A stretch of DNA of 64,000 nucleotides from Peptococcaceae bacterium (GCA_024655825.1 JANLFJ010000002.1:105346-169345); one strand, 5' to 3'; positions 7,807 through 16,774 are shown, numbered from the stretch's first letter. Numbers and translations: made by a program. Notes: a model not told the origin generated them from the letters alone.

Positions 7807-8379
7807 TTAAGCGCCTCCTCCCGTTCTGGCAAGAATCCCAAAGACGAAGATGTCCCGGACCTGTTCAACCAGCTGGTGGGCGGTCATTTCATGCTTCTGC
7901 AAGAAATTCAGGTCCAGCAGGTTGTCAAGCGACTTATCGAGAACGGATGTAATAACGTCCGGGTGCAGGCACGAATTAATCTCGCCTGTTTTGGCCCCCT
8001 GTTCCAGCAGGCTGTATACCAGTTCCTTCTTGAACCTGCGGAATTCTTCCACCTTGGCCCACTCTTCAGGGAAAAAACGCTGCAGTTCTCCCAGCAGCCA
8101 GAGCGGTATCTTGTACTCCGAATAAAGAAAAAAGACGGCGTTGAGCCTGTCAAGCCACGACTTTGACTTTCTGTCCTGGAACGCCTCTATTGTTGCGGCC
8201 CGCTCACTCTTGATATAATCGTCAACCACCGCGCTGACAATTTCCCGCTTGCCCTTAAAAAACTTGTAAACCGTCTTCTTGCTGATTCCCATAGCCTCGG
8301 CGATGCCGTCTATTGTAAATTTTCTGAACCCGTACCGGCCGATTTCTTCGCCGGCATGCTGGATAATTCTTTCCTTCAT
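7807..8379 (-). CDS. TetR/AcrR family transcriptional regulator
   Basis: A 190-aa repressor with an N-terminal TetR helix-turn-helix (FRKFTIDGIAEAMGISKKTVYKFF, residues 19-42) and a helical ligand-binding domain. Start is ATG with AAGGAG seven bases upstream. It is first in the operon with the adaptor and RND pump and most likely represses that operon, including itself. A palindrome directly in front of it is the likely operator. Confidence 0.9.
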   Translation of the reverse strand: MKERIIQHAGEEIGRYGFRKFTIDGIAEAMGISKKTVYKFFKGKREIVSAVVDDYIKSERAATIEAFQDRKSKSWLDRLNAVFFLYSEYKIPLWLLGELQRFFPEEWAKVEEFRRFKKELVYSLLEQGAKTGEINSCLHPDVITSVLDKSLDNLLDLNFLQKHEMTAHQLVEQVRDIFVFGILARTGGGA

Positions 8380-8391
8380 GTTGTCTCCTTT

Positions 8392-8419
8392 GGAAACTTA
8401 TTTGGTTTCTATAGTTTCC
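8392..8419. promoter_or_regulatory. Probable TetR operator
   Basis: An inverted repeat GGAAACT...AGTTTCC with a 14-bp centre lies just downstream of the minus-strand promoter and just upstream of the tetR ribosome site. This is the usual place for an autoregulatory TetR operator. Confidence 0.6.
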
Positions 8420-8429
8420 TCACTTTCTA

Positions 8430-8457
8430 ATTTTACACTATCTGGTAACAAAGTCAA
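8430..8457 (-). promoter_or_regulatory. Promoter of the tetR-adaptor-RND operon
   Basis: On the minus strand, TTGACT and TAAAAT are separated by 16 bases. The predicted start falls about ten bases before the palindrome described as the TetR operator. Confidence 0.6.
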
Positions 8458-8542
8458 TCGCAAAGCATAATCCTGGATAAATATTACATAATATATTCCT
8501 AAATATTTCGTATTCATCGAATGCCTGCTTTCGCTGCCGCCC

Positions 8543-8573
8543 AATTGACAAAGCGTTTGTCCAATTATATAAT
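8543..8573 (+). promoter_or_regulatory. Promoter with overlapping palindrome for the liv operon
   Basis: TTGACA and TATAAT are separated by exactly 17 bases, close to the sigma-A consensus. The spacer holds a near-perfect palindrome (AATTGACAAA, GCG, then TTTGTCCAATT), which overlaps the -35 element and so looks like a repressor site. The predicted start is about 175 nt upstream of the ATG. The rest of 8470-8754 shows no gene. Confidence 0.7.
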
Positions 8574-8754
8574 TATTCCGACATTGGAAATCATAAGGCG
8601 TTGCAGGCTTAGAAAAGGCGAGCGCTTTTATATTTTTTGCACCGGCCGAATAAAAGAATGGGGGTGGTTTGCCGAAAACATTTCCACAACGACGGGTTCG
8701 TTACGGCAACAATCATTTAGAAAATAATTGGAAAATAAGGGGAGGTTAATTCTA

Positions 8755-9942
8755 ATGAGGTTAAACAAAAAGATCGTCCTGGTTATCCTGGTGGCTTTTG
8801 TTTTGACTATTGCGGCAGGGTGCAGCGGCACACCGAAGAAAGAGGCACCTGCCCCGGAAAAACCCAAAGAAATCGTGATTGGCGCCAACTTTGAACTGTC
8901 CGGTAACGTGGCAACTTTTGGCCAGTCCATCATGAACGCCATGGAAATGGCTATCGCGGAAATAAACGCTTCGGGCGGAGTCCTTGGCGCTAATCTTAAA
9001 ATGGTCAAGGCGGACAATAAATCGGATGCGGCCGAATCAACGAACTGCGCGACCAAGCTGATAACGCAGGACAAGGTTGTAGCCCTGCTGGGACCAGTAA
9101 CCAGCACAAACGTTCTGGCCGCTTCTCCCGTGGCTGAACAATATAAAATCCCCCTGCTGACACCGACCGGCACGGCTTCCAAACTGACTGTTGACGACAG
9201 CGGGAAAACAAAACCGTACATTTTCAGAAACTGTTTTATTGACCCGTTCCAGGGCCTTGTCGGCGCAAACTTCGCTCTGAATACCCTGAAAGCAAAGACC
9301 GCGGCCATCTTCATTGAAAAGAACAGCGACTATGCGAAGGGCTTGTGCGAGGTCTTTGAAAAGACCTTCACTGAAAAAGGCGGCAAAATCGTGGCCAAGG
9401 AAGCCTTCGTCACCGAAGACAAGGATTTCCGCGCGCCTCTTACCAAGATAAAATCAACCAATCCCGATGTCCTCTATGTGCCTTCTTATTACGAACAGGA
9501 CGGACTCATCGCCAAACAAGCCCGTGAACTCGGTTATACAAATCCCATTGTGGGCGCTGACGGTTGGGATTCCAGCAAGCTGTTGGAAATCGCCGGGGCC
9601 AAGGCGCTGCAAAAGGTGTACTTTACCAACCATTACTCTGCTTTCAGTACCGATCCGAAAGTGGTCAAGTTCGTTAACGACTATAAGGCCAAGTACGGTT
9701 CAGTTCCCGATGCCCTGGCGGCTCTTGGCTATGACGCCACCTACCTGATGGCTGACGCGATCAAGCGGGCCGGTGCTCCCGACCCGGCGAAAATAAGGGA
9801 CGCCCTGGAAAACACCAAAGGTTTTCAGGGGGTTACCGGAACAATAACCATGGATGACAAGCACAATCCTGTCAAGTCGGCCGTTATCCTTTCCTTTGAC
9901 AAAGATGGAAATCAGATATTCGTAGAGTCGGTCAATCCGTAA
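8755..9942 (+). CDS. livJ: Branched-chain amino acid ABC transporter substrate-binding lipoprotein
   Basis: A 395-aa solute-binding protein. An N-terminal signal ends in the lipobox TIAAGC, followed by a Pro/Lys-rich linker and a type I periplasmic-binding fold (IVIGANFELSG, LGPVTSTNVLAASPVAEQY, VGADGWDSSKLLEI). It should sit lipid-anchored outside the membrane and deliver leucine/isoleucine/valine or a related substrate to LivHMGF. I chose the ATG at 8755 because GGGGAGG lies nine bases upstream; an upstream in-frame TTG is poorer. It is first in the operon, behind a strong promoter and ahead of a hairpin that may lower expression of the membrane genes. Confidence 0.92.
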   Translation: MRLNKKIVLVILVAFVLTIAAGCSGTPKKEAPAPEKPKEIVIGANFELSGNVATFGQSIMNAMEMAIAEINASGGVLGANLKMVKADNKSDAAESTNCATKLITQDKVVALLGPVTSTNVLAASPVAEQYKIPLLTPTGTASKLTVDDSGKTKPYIFRNCFIDPFQGLVGANFALNTLKAKTAAIFIEKNSDYAKGLCEVFEKTFTEKGGKIVAKEAFVTEDKDFRAPLTKIKSTNPDVLYVPSYYEQDGLIAKQARELGYTNPIVGADGWDSSKLLEIAGAKALQKVYFTNHYSAFSTDPKVVKFVNDYKAKYGSVPDALAALGYDATYLMADAIKRAGAPDPAKIRDALENTKGFQGVTGTITMDDKHNPVKSAVILSFDKDGNQIFVESVNP

Positions 9943-9968
9943 ATCAACCAAACAGCAGCACCGTTAAT

Positions 9969-9988
9969 AGGGGGGATCATTCCCCCCT
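9969..9988 (+). terminator. Intercistronic stem-loop after livJ
   Basis: A perfect stem AGGGGGGA/TCCCCCCT with the loop TCAT, followed by only a weakly T-rich stretch (GTTCTCTGTTTC). It probably acts as a partial terminator or mRNA stabiliser, giving more binding protein than permease, as in many ABC operons. Confidence 0.6.
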
Positions 9989-10038
9989 GTTCTCTGTTTC
10001 ACTGCCCTTGATATTTTCATGAACTGGAGTTGCAAAAC

Positions 10039-10932
10039 ATGGAACAATTTTACACATTCTTACAACAAGTGATTAACGGTGTCTCCCTGGGAAGCATTTA
10101 CGCCCTAATCGCACTTGGCTATACCATGGTCTATGGCATCATAAAGCTGATAAACTTTGCCCATGGAGATATCTACATGGCGGGAGCATACGTGGGCTTT
10201 TTTGCCATAACCATTTTTGATATGGGGTTTTTCCCTGCTCTGCTGTCTTCCATGTTTTTTTGCTCGGTCCTGGGAGTAATTATCGAACGTTTTGCCTACA
10301 AACCGCTGCGGAATTCAACCAGGATTGCGGCCCTGATAACGGCGATAGGCGTCTCGCTGTTTTTGGAGTACGGCGGAATGCTCATCGTCACTCCGCAGCC
10401 CAGGGCCTTCCCCAATGTGTTCCCCCAAACCAAGATAAATTTTTGGGCAGGCAACGTCTATATTACAAACCAGCAGATCGTTATCCTGGCAGTAACGGTT
10501 TTACTCATGATAATCCTCCAGTACATCGTCTTTAGAACGCAAGTCGGCAAGGCCATGCGCGCTGTTTCCTTTGACAAAGAAGCCGCACAGCTAATGGGAA
10601 TCAATGTGGATACGACTATATCCGCAACGTTTGCCATCGGTTCGGCCCTTGCCGGTGCCGCCGGAGTACTGGTAGGAATCTATTACACCTCCATCACGCC
10701 TCTGATGGGCATAATTCCCGGCCTTAAAGCCTTTGTCGCCGCCGTCCTGGGAGGGATCGGCAGTATACCGGGCGCGGCCGTTGGCGGTCTTTTGATGGGG
10801 ATAATAGAAGCCATGGTCAGCGGCTACTGGAGTTCTACTCTGCGCGACGCCGTTGCCTTTGGGATCCTTATTCTAATTCTCATCATAAAACCGTCCGGCA
10901 TTTTCGGCTCAAATATCCGGGAGAAAGTGTAG
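10039..10932 (+). CDS. livH: Branched-chain amino acid ABC transporter permease LivH
   Basis: A 297-aa inner-membrane protein with about eight membrane segments. It has the LivH signatures GSIYALIALGYTMVYGIIKLINFAHGD near the N-terminus and VAAVLGGIGSIPGAAVGG near the C-terminus (the ATPase-coupling region). The ATG at 10039 follows GGAG by nine bases. It is followed at once by livM, with which it forms the heteromeric transmembrane channel. Confidence 0.93.
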   Translation: MEQFYTFLQQVINGVSLGSIYALIALGYTMVYGIIKLINFAHGDIYMAGAYVGFFAITIFDMGFFPALLSSMFFCSVLGVIIERFAYKPLRNSTRIAALITAIGVSLFLEYGGMLIVTPQPRAFPNVFPQTKINFWAGNVYITNQQIVILAVTVLLMIILQYIVFRTQVGKAMRAVSFDKEAAQLMGINVDTTISATFAIGSALAGAAGVLVGIYYTSITPLMGIIPGLKAFVAAVLGGIGSIPGAAVGGLLMGIIEAMVSGYWSSTLRDAVAFGILILILIIKPSGIFGSNIREKV

Positions 10933-10941
10933 GTGGACCTC

Positions 10942-11907
10942 ATGCGGGAAATCTTCAACAAAAAGATGCTGGCAACCGTTTTCGCCATATGCCTGCTTTA
11001 TGGTTCCATCCAGTTTTCCATTGCCGCAGGAAAACTGAACCCGTTTTACGAACTCAACGCCGTTCTGATCTGCATAAACATAATACTCGCTGTCAGCTTG
11101 AACCTGATCAACGGGTTCACCGGCCAGTTCTCCATTGGTCATGCCGGGTTCATGGCCATTGGCGCATATGCTTCGGCTATCTTAACAGTCAAGTTTCACC
11201 AGCCTTTCTTTCTAGCCATTCTGGCAGGAGCAGCCGCAGCCGCATTCATCGGCTTCCTGATCGGCCTCCCCACATTACGGTTAAAGGGAGATTACCTGGC
11301 CATAGCCACCCTGGGGTTTGGAGAAATAATCAAGGTGCTGTTCATCAACTTTGAATATGTCGGAGGAGCCAGCGGTTTCCACGGCATACCTCACATTACA
11401 ACCTGGACGTGGTCATTTTTCCTGGCCGTCTTCACTGTCTTGTTTATTAAAAACTTTATCAACTCCACGCACGGCCGGGCCTGTATCGCCATCCGGGAAG
11501 ATGAAATTGCGGCTGAAACCATGGGCATAAACACGACAAAATACAAGGTCATGGCTTTTACTATCGGGGCATTCTTTGCCGGGGTTGCCGGAGCGCTTTT
11601 TGCCCATTACTTCTATATTCTACAGCCCAACAACTTTGGCTTTTTGAGGTCCGTAGACTATCTGGTCATGGTTGTGCTTGGCGGTCTCGGCAGCATTACC
11701 GGTTCCATCCTTGCTGCCGTGGGTCTAACAATCATCAACGCTGCCCTGCAGAGCGTGGCTGAACTGCGGATGGTAATTTACTCCATTCTCCTGATAATCA
11801 TCATGCTGTTCCGTCCCCAGGGTCTAATGGGCAACAGGGAAATCAGCATGCAACTATTTGCGCGCCTGGGAAGGAGGGAAAAGTATGGCACTCCTGGCAA
11901 TAACTAA
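10942..11907 (+). CDS. livM: Branched-chain amino acid ABC transporter permease LivM
   Basis: A 321-aa membrane protein of the LivM family. NLINGFTGQFSIGHAGFMAIGAYA near residue 55 and the coupling motif VVLGGLGSITGSI near residue 240 are diagnostic. It starts within a dozen bases of the livH stop; the ATG at 10942 has AGGTGG six bases upstream, while a GTG at 10933 is an alternative. The 3' end overlaps livG by 23 bases, indicating translational coupling. Confidence 0.92.
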   Translation: MREIFNKKMLATVFAICLLYGSIQFSIAAGKLNPFYELNAVLICINIILAVSLNLINGFTGQFSIGHAGFMAIGAYASAILTVKFHQPFFLAILAGAAAAAFIGFLIGLPTLRLKGDYLAIATLGFGEIIKVLFINFEYVGGASGFHGIPHITTWTWSFFLAVFTVLFIKNFINSTHGRACIAIREDEIAAETMGINTTKYKVMAFTIGAFFAGVAGALFAHYFYILQPNNFGFLRSVDYLVMVVLGGLGSITGSILAAVGLTIINAALQSVAELRMVIYSILLIIIMLFRPQGLMGNREISMQLFARLGRREKYGTPGNN

Positions 11908-12658
11908 TTTGAGCAAGTCTTTTGGCGGCTTAAGCGCAGTCAGCAATTTCAACCTGGAACTCCAGCCCGGCGAACTGGTGGGGCTTATTGGCCCCAACGG
12001 GGCGGGAAAAACGACCGTCTTTAACCTGCTTACCGGGGTATACGAACCAACCGAAGGAGATATCGAATTCAACAACGAAAGCATCATCGGATTAAAGCCT
12101 TACGAAATAACGCAGCGCGGCATTGCGCGCACCTTCCAGAACATCAGGCTCTTCGGAAACCTGAGCGTGCTCGACAACGTACGCATTGCCTACCATTCAC
12201 ACGTCAAATACAGCCCGGCCTCGGCGGTGCTGCGCCTGGCCTCCTATCACCGGGAAGAGGAAATGCTGACCAGGAAGGCTGTCGACTTTTTGAAGATTTT
12301 TAACCTGGACGGCAAAAAGGACGAAACAGCCAAAAACCTCCCTTACGGCCAGCAAAGACGCCTGGAAATAGCCCGGGCCCTGGCCGCCCAGCCCAAACTG
12401 CTCCTGCTGGACGAGCCTGCAGCCGGGATGAACCCTCACGAAACACAGGAACTGATGAACCTGATCAAGTGGATTCGCCAGGAATTCGACCTGACGATCC
12501 TGCTCATCGAACATGACATGTCCCTGGTCATGGGAGCATGCGAGAGGATCTACGTTCTTGACTACGGCCTGATCATCGCCCACGGCAGCCCGCAGGAAAT
12601 CAAATCCAATCCCAGGGTTATCGAAGCCTACCTGGGCGAGGAGGTGGCTTATGCTTAA
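11885..12658 (+). CDS. livG: Branched-chain amino acid ABC transporter ATP-binding protein LivG
   Basis: A 257-aa ABC ATPase. Walker A is GPNGAGKTT (about residue 36), the LivG-specific RTFQNIRLFGNLSVLDNV follows, the signature region reads LPYGQQRRLEIARAL (here YGQQR replaces the usual LSGGQ, normal for this family), and Walker B is LLLLDEPAAGMNP. The ATG at 11885 has AAGGAGGG six bases upstream; a longer in-frame reading to 11858 lacks support. It pairs with LivF to energise LivHM. Confidence 0.94.
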   Translation: MALLAITNLSKSFGGLSAVSNFNLELQPGELVGLIGPNGAGKTTVFNLLTGVYEPTEGDIEFNNESIIGLKPYEITQRGIARTFQNIRLFGNLSVLDNVRIAYHSHVKYSPASAVLRLASYHREEEMLTRKAVDFLKIFNLDGKKDETAKNLPYGQQRRLEIARALAAQPKLLLLDEPAAGMNPHETQELMNLIKWIRQEFDLTILLIEHDMSLVMGACERIYVLDYGLIIAHGSPQEIKSNPRVIEAYLGEEVAYA

Positions 12659-13355
12659 GCTGGACGACATCAACGTTTATTACGGCGCGATCCACGCCGT
12701 CAAGGGAATCTCCCTGGAAGTAAAAGAGGGGCAAATCGTGACCCTTATCGGGGCAAACGGCGCCGGCAAGAGCACCATTTTGAAAACAATTTCCGGTCTC
12801 CTGCGTCCCAAAACCGGAGAAATATATTTCGAAAATATGAAGCTTAACGCCATGCAGGCCCAGGACATCGTCAAAGCCGGTGTGTGCCAAGTGCCGGAAG
12901 GGCGGCGGGTTTTCGCCAACATGTCCGTCCTGGAGAACCTCGAACTCGGCGCCTTCCTGGAAAAAGACAAAAAGAAAGTTAAGAAAAACCTGGAACACGT
13001 TTTTGAAAAATTTCCCCGGCTGAAAGAGCGGCTTCACCAGCTGGCAGGGACTTTGAGCGGCGGGGAGCAGCAGATGCTGGCTATTGGTCGCTCCATGATG
13101 TCAAAGCCCAAACTGATGCTGCTGGACGAGCCGTCCATGGGACTGGCCCCGCTTCTGGTCAAGGAAATATTTTCGATCATAAAAGAAATCAACGAGGGCG
13201 GCACCACCATCCTGCTGGTCGAGCAAAACGCCCACATGGCCCTCTCGATTGCAAACTATGCCTATGTCCTGGAAACAGGAAAGATTGTTCTTGAAGGAAC
13301 GGCCAGGGAACTGGCTGAATCCGAAGAGGTAAAGAAGGCTTATCTCGGCGGGTAA
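12651..13355 (+). CDS. livF: Branched-chain amino acid ABC transporter ATP-binding protein LivF
   Basis: A 234-aa ABC ATPase. Walker A is GANGAGKST, the LivF motif VPEGRRVFANMSVLENL is present, the signature is LSGGEQQ, and Walker B is LMLLDEPSMGLAP. Its start overlaps the livG stop by eight bases, so translation is coupled. It is the last transporter gene of the operon. Confidence 0.94.
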   Translation: MLKLDDINVYYGAIHAVKGISLEVKEGQIVTLIGANGAGKSTILKTISGLLRPKTGEIYFENMKLNAMQAQDIVKAGVCQVPEGRRVFANMSVLENLELGAFLEKDKKKVKKNLEHVFEKFPRLKERLHQLAGTLSGGEQQMLAIGRSMMSKPKLMLLDEPSMGLAPLLVKEIFSIIKEINEGGTTILLVEQNAHMALSIANYAYVLETGKIVLEGTARELAESEEVKKAYLGG

Positions 13356-13386
13356 CCCCATTACTCAAACAGGTGGTGAACCATGT

Positions 13387-14040
13387 ATGCTGGTAAAAGA
13401 AAAAATGACGCCCAACCCGATCACGATCACCAGGCAGGCGACGATAGCCCAGGCCCTGGAAATAATGCGTCAAAACAAGATAAGACGGCTTCCTGTCATG
13501 GACAAAGATAGCCTTGTCGGCATAGTAACCGACCGCGACCTGAGCGAAGTCAGCCCTTCCCGCGCCACGTCCCTGAGCATCTTCGAATTGAACTACCTTC
13601 TTTCCAAAACCAAAATCGGTGACATCCTTTCCCCCAAACAAAAACTCATAACGATTAGCCCCGACGCCTTTCTGGAAGAAGCGGCTCTCCTCATGCGAAA
13701 CCATAAAATAGGCGGTATCCCGGTAGTGGAAAACGGCAAACTGGTAGGCATCATCACTGAAACCAACATATTCGACGCCTTTATCGAGATAATGGGATTG
13801 CGGCAGGAAGGCTTCCGCCTCACCGTCAAACTGGTTGAGGATAAACCCGGCGTCCTGGCCGAGGTCGTCAGCGCCATCGCTTCCTGCGGCGGCAACATCA
13901 CCCACATCAGCACGTATCCGGCCGGCGGGCATGCCCTGATCGTCTTCCGGATCAACCGGGGCTCGGCGCAAGATATACAGGAGGCCTTGGGCAAGCTAGG
14001 GTACGAGGTATACGTCCACCAGCAAAACAATGTCCAATAA
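13387..14040 (+). CDS. CBS-pair and ACT domain protein (AcuB-like)
   Basis: A 217-aa cytosolic protein. Two CBS domains (residues about 5-60 and 75-130; KIRRLPVMDKDSLVGIVTDRDL and KIGGIPVVENGKLVGIITETNIF) are followed by an ACT domain from about 140 (RLTVKLVEDKPGVLAEVVSAIASCGGNITHI). CBS pairs bind adenine nucleotides and ACT domains bind amino acids, so it may sense energy and amino-acid state. It lies 31 bases after livF in the same operon, suggesting a role linked to amino-acid uptake or use. A strong terminator follows. Confidence 0.85.
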   Translation: MLVKEKMTPNPITITRQATIAQALEIMRQNKIRRLPVMDKDSLVGIVTDRDLSEVSPSRATSLSIFELNYLLSKTKIGDILSPKQKLITISPDAFLEEAALLMRNHKIGGIPVVENGKLVGIITETNIFDAFIEIMGLRQEGFRLTVKLVEDKPGVLAEVVSAIASCGGNITHISTYPAGGHALIVFRINRGSAQDIQEALGKLGYEVYVHQQNNVQ

Positions 14041-14047
14041 GGCAAAA

Positions 14048-14081
14048 CGGAACTCCTCCCTGGTGGGAGGAGTTCCGCTGT
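14048..14081. terminator. Bidirectional intrinsic terminator
   Basis: A 13-bp perfect stem (CGGAACTCCTCCC and its complement) with the loop TGGT, followed by GCTGTTTTATT on the plus strand. It lies between the convergent liv operon and the minus-strand polysaccharide operon, and an A-rich stretch before the stem gives T residues in the other direction. Confidence 0.85.
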
Positions 14082-14086
14082 TTTAT

Positions 14087-14851
14087 TCATATATCCAGGT
14101 AATCCTCCGGCGCCCGGTAAAAAAGAAACCCGTTTTCCGCCGCCGCCTTTTTGGCCAGGCGAAGGCGTTCGCCAGGCTGTTTTCCTTCCATCAAGAGCAG
14201 CACTTTGAGTCCCGCCTTCTCTTGCAGCGCTTTCAAGCGGTTCATCACCGCCTCAAGCCACGCTTTGCTTTTCGTCTCCGCAAACGGCGGGTTTTCCCAG
14301 CAAATCCCGTCAACCAGCCGTGCCGTGTAAAGGCACAACCTCTCCAGCCCGTTGTTCTGGACGAAGACATGACCCTCGTATTCTTCCCTGAATTCTTTGA
14401 GCAGGTTGACAGCCGCCATTATTAAACCGTCCCTGCACTCCGGCGAAAGAGCCGGGTGCTCCACATTCCCGATGGTATCAAGGAAAAGCCCGTCATATCC
14501 CGAAGACAGCAGGCTGCTCGCCTTGCGGCGAAGCAGCCTGTTCCATCTTTCCGACCGCAAATCAGCCATCCTGTTGCCGTATATCCCGTTGATCAGCGGT
14601 ACGCCTCCGCCGGCCGACAAAAAATCCTCCTTTTGCAGCGCCTCAAATTCACCGGCGCCTGGAGAAATTTCTATTGCACTTAAATAAGCCAGGACAAGGG
14701 TTCCCGCTTCCCGCATCGTTTTAAGAGACGCCTGAGCCTGGCCCGAAGGTTCAACAACGGCCAGGTCGAAACGGGCCAGTTCCTCTGCCCTGCCCCGGCC
14801 GTAATACAACGCGAAATTCCTTATCCCCGCAAAAGCTTTTCTCCTTTCCAA
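14087..14851 (-). CDS. GH114/TM1410-like endo-alpha-1,4-polygalactosaminidase family protein
   Basis: A 254-aa TIM-barrel-like protein. It has the features of the TM1410/GH114 family: LAVVEPSGQAQASL, VLAYLSAIEIS, and GYDGLFLDTIGN near residue 118 with conserved acidic residues. The hydrolase domain of PelA belongs to this family and cuts Pel polysaccharide, so its place at the end of an operon with pelF and pelG is telling. No signal peptide is seen from the TTG start, so the protein as read would be cytoplasmic; export by another route or a different start cannot be excluded. It lies ten bases after the HD-GYP gene. Confidence 0.75.
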   Translation of the reverse strand: MERRKAFAGIRNFALYYGRGRAEELARFDLAVVEPSGQAQASLKTMREAGTLVLAYLSAIEISPGAGEFEALQKEDFLSAGGGVPLINGIYGNRMADLRSERWNRLLRRKASSLLSSGYDGLFLDTIGNVEHPALSPECRDGLIMAAVNLLKEFREEYEGHVFVQNNGLERLCLYTARLVDGICWENPPFAETKSKAWLEAVMNRLKALQEKAGLKVLLLMEGKQPGERLRLAKKAAAENGFLFYRAPEDYLDI

Positions 14852-14860
14852 ACCCCAGGC

Positions 14861-16774
14861 TCACCCCAACAGCTTGTCAAATTTCGGACCCATCCTGTAC
14901 AGGTATTCCGTGTAAACAAAACAGGTCGCGCAGGCGTTCCCGTGAGCCTCGCACATAACGCCTTCCACCTCCCAGCAATTGCGGTCAGTCCTGCCGAAAG
15001 CCGGGCATTTTGCGCAAATGCCCGGAGGCGCGCACCTCATCTCCCAGCAAGCCCCCAGGGACCGTCCCCTGGACGCCGGCTGCGCCTGCTTCTTTTTGAA
15101 CCAGCCAACAAGCGCGTTGACGGCATCCGGGTCAAGCTGTGTCCCCGCAGCCGTCTTCAATAGTTCCATGGCTTTTTCGAAGGGCAGCGGGTCCCTGTAC
15201 TGCCGGCCGCTTATTTTGGCCAAAAAAGTTTGAACCACGGCCACGATCCTGGCACCCAGGGGAATGTCCTCCCCTTTTAAGCCGGCCGGGTAACCGTTGC
15301 CGTCCATTCTTTCATGGTGATACCTGATATAATCGGCCACTCTCTTATTGCCCAGTGTCGCCTCCACAATCGCCGCGCCCACTTCGCTGTGCAGCTTCAT
15401 GGTCTCGTACTCCGAATCCGAGTACTGCCCAGGCTTCAACAGCAGGTCGTTGGGGAAACCCAGGACACCGATGTTGCTTAAGGCTGCCGCCAGGACAACA
15501 TCCTGAATTTCCTCCTTGTCCAGGTTCATTTCCCTGGCAATAATTCCCGCGTAACGGGCCATCAGCTCGGAATAGCCCGTTGTATGCGGGTTCAGGTTGT
15601 CTATCGCCTCGGCCATCATTTTCAACATATCCAGGTAAGACCTGGATAGTTCGTCAAACTTTTGTTTGCTGTCCAGTATGTCGGAGACCCTTTTGATCAT
15701 AAGTTGAAGGCCGGTAAACCGACGAAGCTCAACCTGCGGCGCCTCGTTGTACCAGAAAACCGCGATCCCCCTTTTCTTTTGGGCTGGCACGTTGACCAGA
15801 ATGACCACCTCGATGCCGCCGGCGCTTAAAAACGAGGGCAGCTCGTAAAAATCTCGGTCCTCCCTTGTCAGGGCGCGCAGGTCCTCCTTGGCCAGGACCC
15901 TGTCGATTGCCCCGTGCCCGGCGGTATTGACTCGAAAAACCTCGCCGGCCTGGTCTCCCGTCCTGCTGAGATAAACAACGTCGTACCCGTCGGGTTTTGA
16001 AACCAGCAAGGCCCCTCCGCTTGCCGCGATCATGTTTATAGCCAGCTCCATCATCATGCCGATTGTGCCCGCATAATCCATGGTTGCCTGGGCAACGTTA
16101 TGCATGGCCAGGGTGGAGGCTGTTTGAATATCAACCCTGTTTTTAAGGCCTTCCATATCGATCAGGACATCGATGACGGGCTGCAGCGACCTGCTGATAT
16201 AATTGAGCATCTCTTTGTTTTTCCGGGCCACGCCTTTCACCGGGCCGATGCGCACAAGCGCCCTCCCGCCCTGCACGGGAACCACGAGCAAGGGGATCGC
16301 GCCTTCCTTAACCTGGGTAATAGTGGAAGGCTGGGAATTGACCGGCAGGGAAAGCGGCGGCAGGTACTCTTCCTTTTTATACGGCAAAAGCCCGCTGTAA
16401 GCGGGGCCTGCCTTCCCTTCCCCGTCTTCGGCGTGCCTGACGGCTTTTAGGACAAAACTGTCTTTTTGGGGATCGCGGATATAAAAATAGTACCCTCCGG
16501 CCCTTACCAGCGGCTCAAAGATTTCCAGCAGTTCGGAGGCGTTCTCTTCCACCCCCTTGGACAGTTTGAAACTCGCCACTATCCTGTCCAAAACCTCGCG
16601 CTGCCTGCGGGCTTTTTGGGCCCTTCCCCTCTGGTATAAACAGAGAAACAGCAAAACAAGCGCGGTTATGGACAAGCCCTGCACATAATAGCCCTCGTCA
16701 ACACGGCCAAGCAGGCCTTTGAAATACTGCAGCTGGTTTATTACAGCGCTGGCAGCCGCCTCACCTGCCGTCAT
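14861..16774 (-). CDS. Membrane GAF and degenerate HD-GYP protein with C-terminal Cys-rich domain
   Basis: A 637-aa protein. One membrane segment lies at about residues 32-47, then two GAF-like regions (about 60-205 and 215-365), an HD-GYP domain (about 380-555), and a C-terminal tail with ten cysteines including CWE, CAKCP, NCW and CATC. The HD-GYP loop HHERMDGNGYPAG is intact, but the catalytic HD reads SN (LSNIGVLGFP instead of LHDIGKIGIP), and the later VxDxYDAL aspartate and a nearby histidine are also lost. It should therefore bind rather than hydrolyse c-di-GMP (inference). In Pel operons the c-di-GMP receptor PelD also pairs GAF with a dead enzyme domain (GGDEF). The ATG at 16774 follows AGGTGG by six bases; a TTG at 16801 is an alternative. 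Confidence 0.8.
   Translation of the reverse strand: MTAGEAAASAVINQLQYFKGLLGRVDEGYYVQGLSITALVLLFLCLYQRGRAQKARRQREVLDRIVASFKLSKGVEENASELLEIFEPLVRAGGYYFYIRDPQKDSFVLKAVRHAEDGEGKAGPAYSGLLPYKKEEYLPPLSLPVNSQPSTITQVKEGAIPLLVVPVQGGRALVRIGPVKGVARKNKEMLNYISRSLQPVIDVLIDMEGLKNRVDIQTASTLAMHNVAQATMDYAGTIGMMMELAINMIAASGGALLVSKPDGYDVVYLSRTGDQAGEVFRVNTAGHGAIDRVLAKEDLRALTREDRDFYELPSFLSAGGIEVVILVNVPAQKKRGIAVFWYNEAPQVELRRFTGLQLMIKRVSDILDSKQKFDELSRSYLDMLKMMAEAIDNLNPHTTGYSELMARYAGIIAREMNLDKEEIQDVVLAAALSNIGVLGFPNDLLLKPGQYSDSEYETMKLHSEVGAAIVEATLGNKRVADYIRYHHERMDGNGYPAGLKGEDIPLGARIVAVVQTFLAKISGRQYRDPLPFEKAMELLKTAAGTQLDPDAVNALVGWFKKKQAQPASRGRSLGACWEMRCAPPGICAKCPAFGRTDRNCWEVEGVMCEAHGNACATCFVYTEYLYRMGPKFDKLLG

Noticed and set aside
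13189..13971. 260-codon minus-strand frame
   Set aside because: Antisense to livF and the CBS-ACT gene, both of which have clear family motifs.
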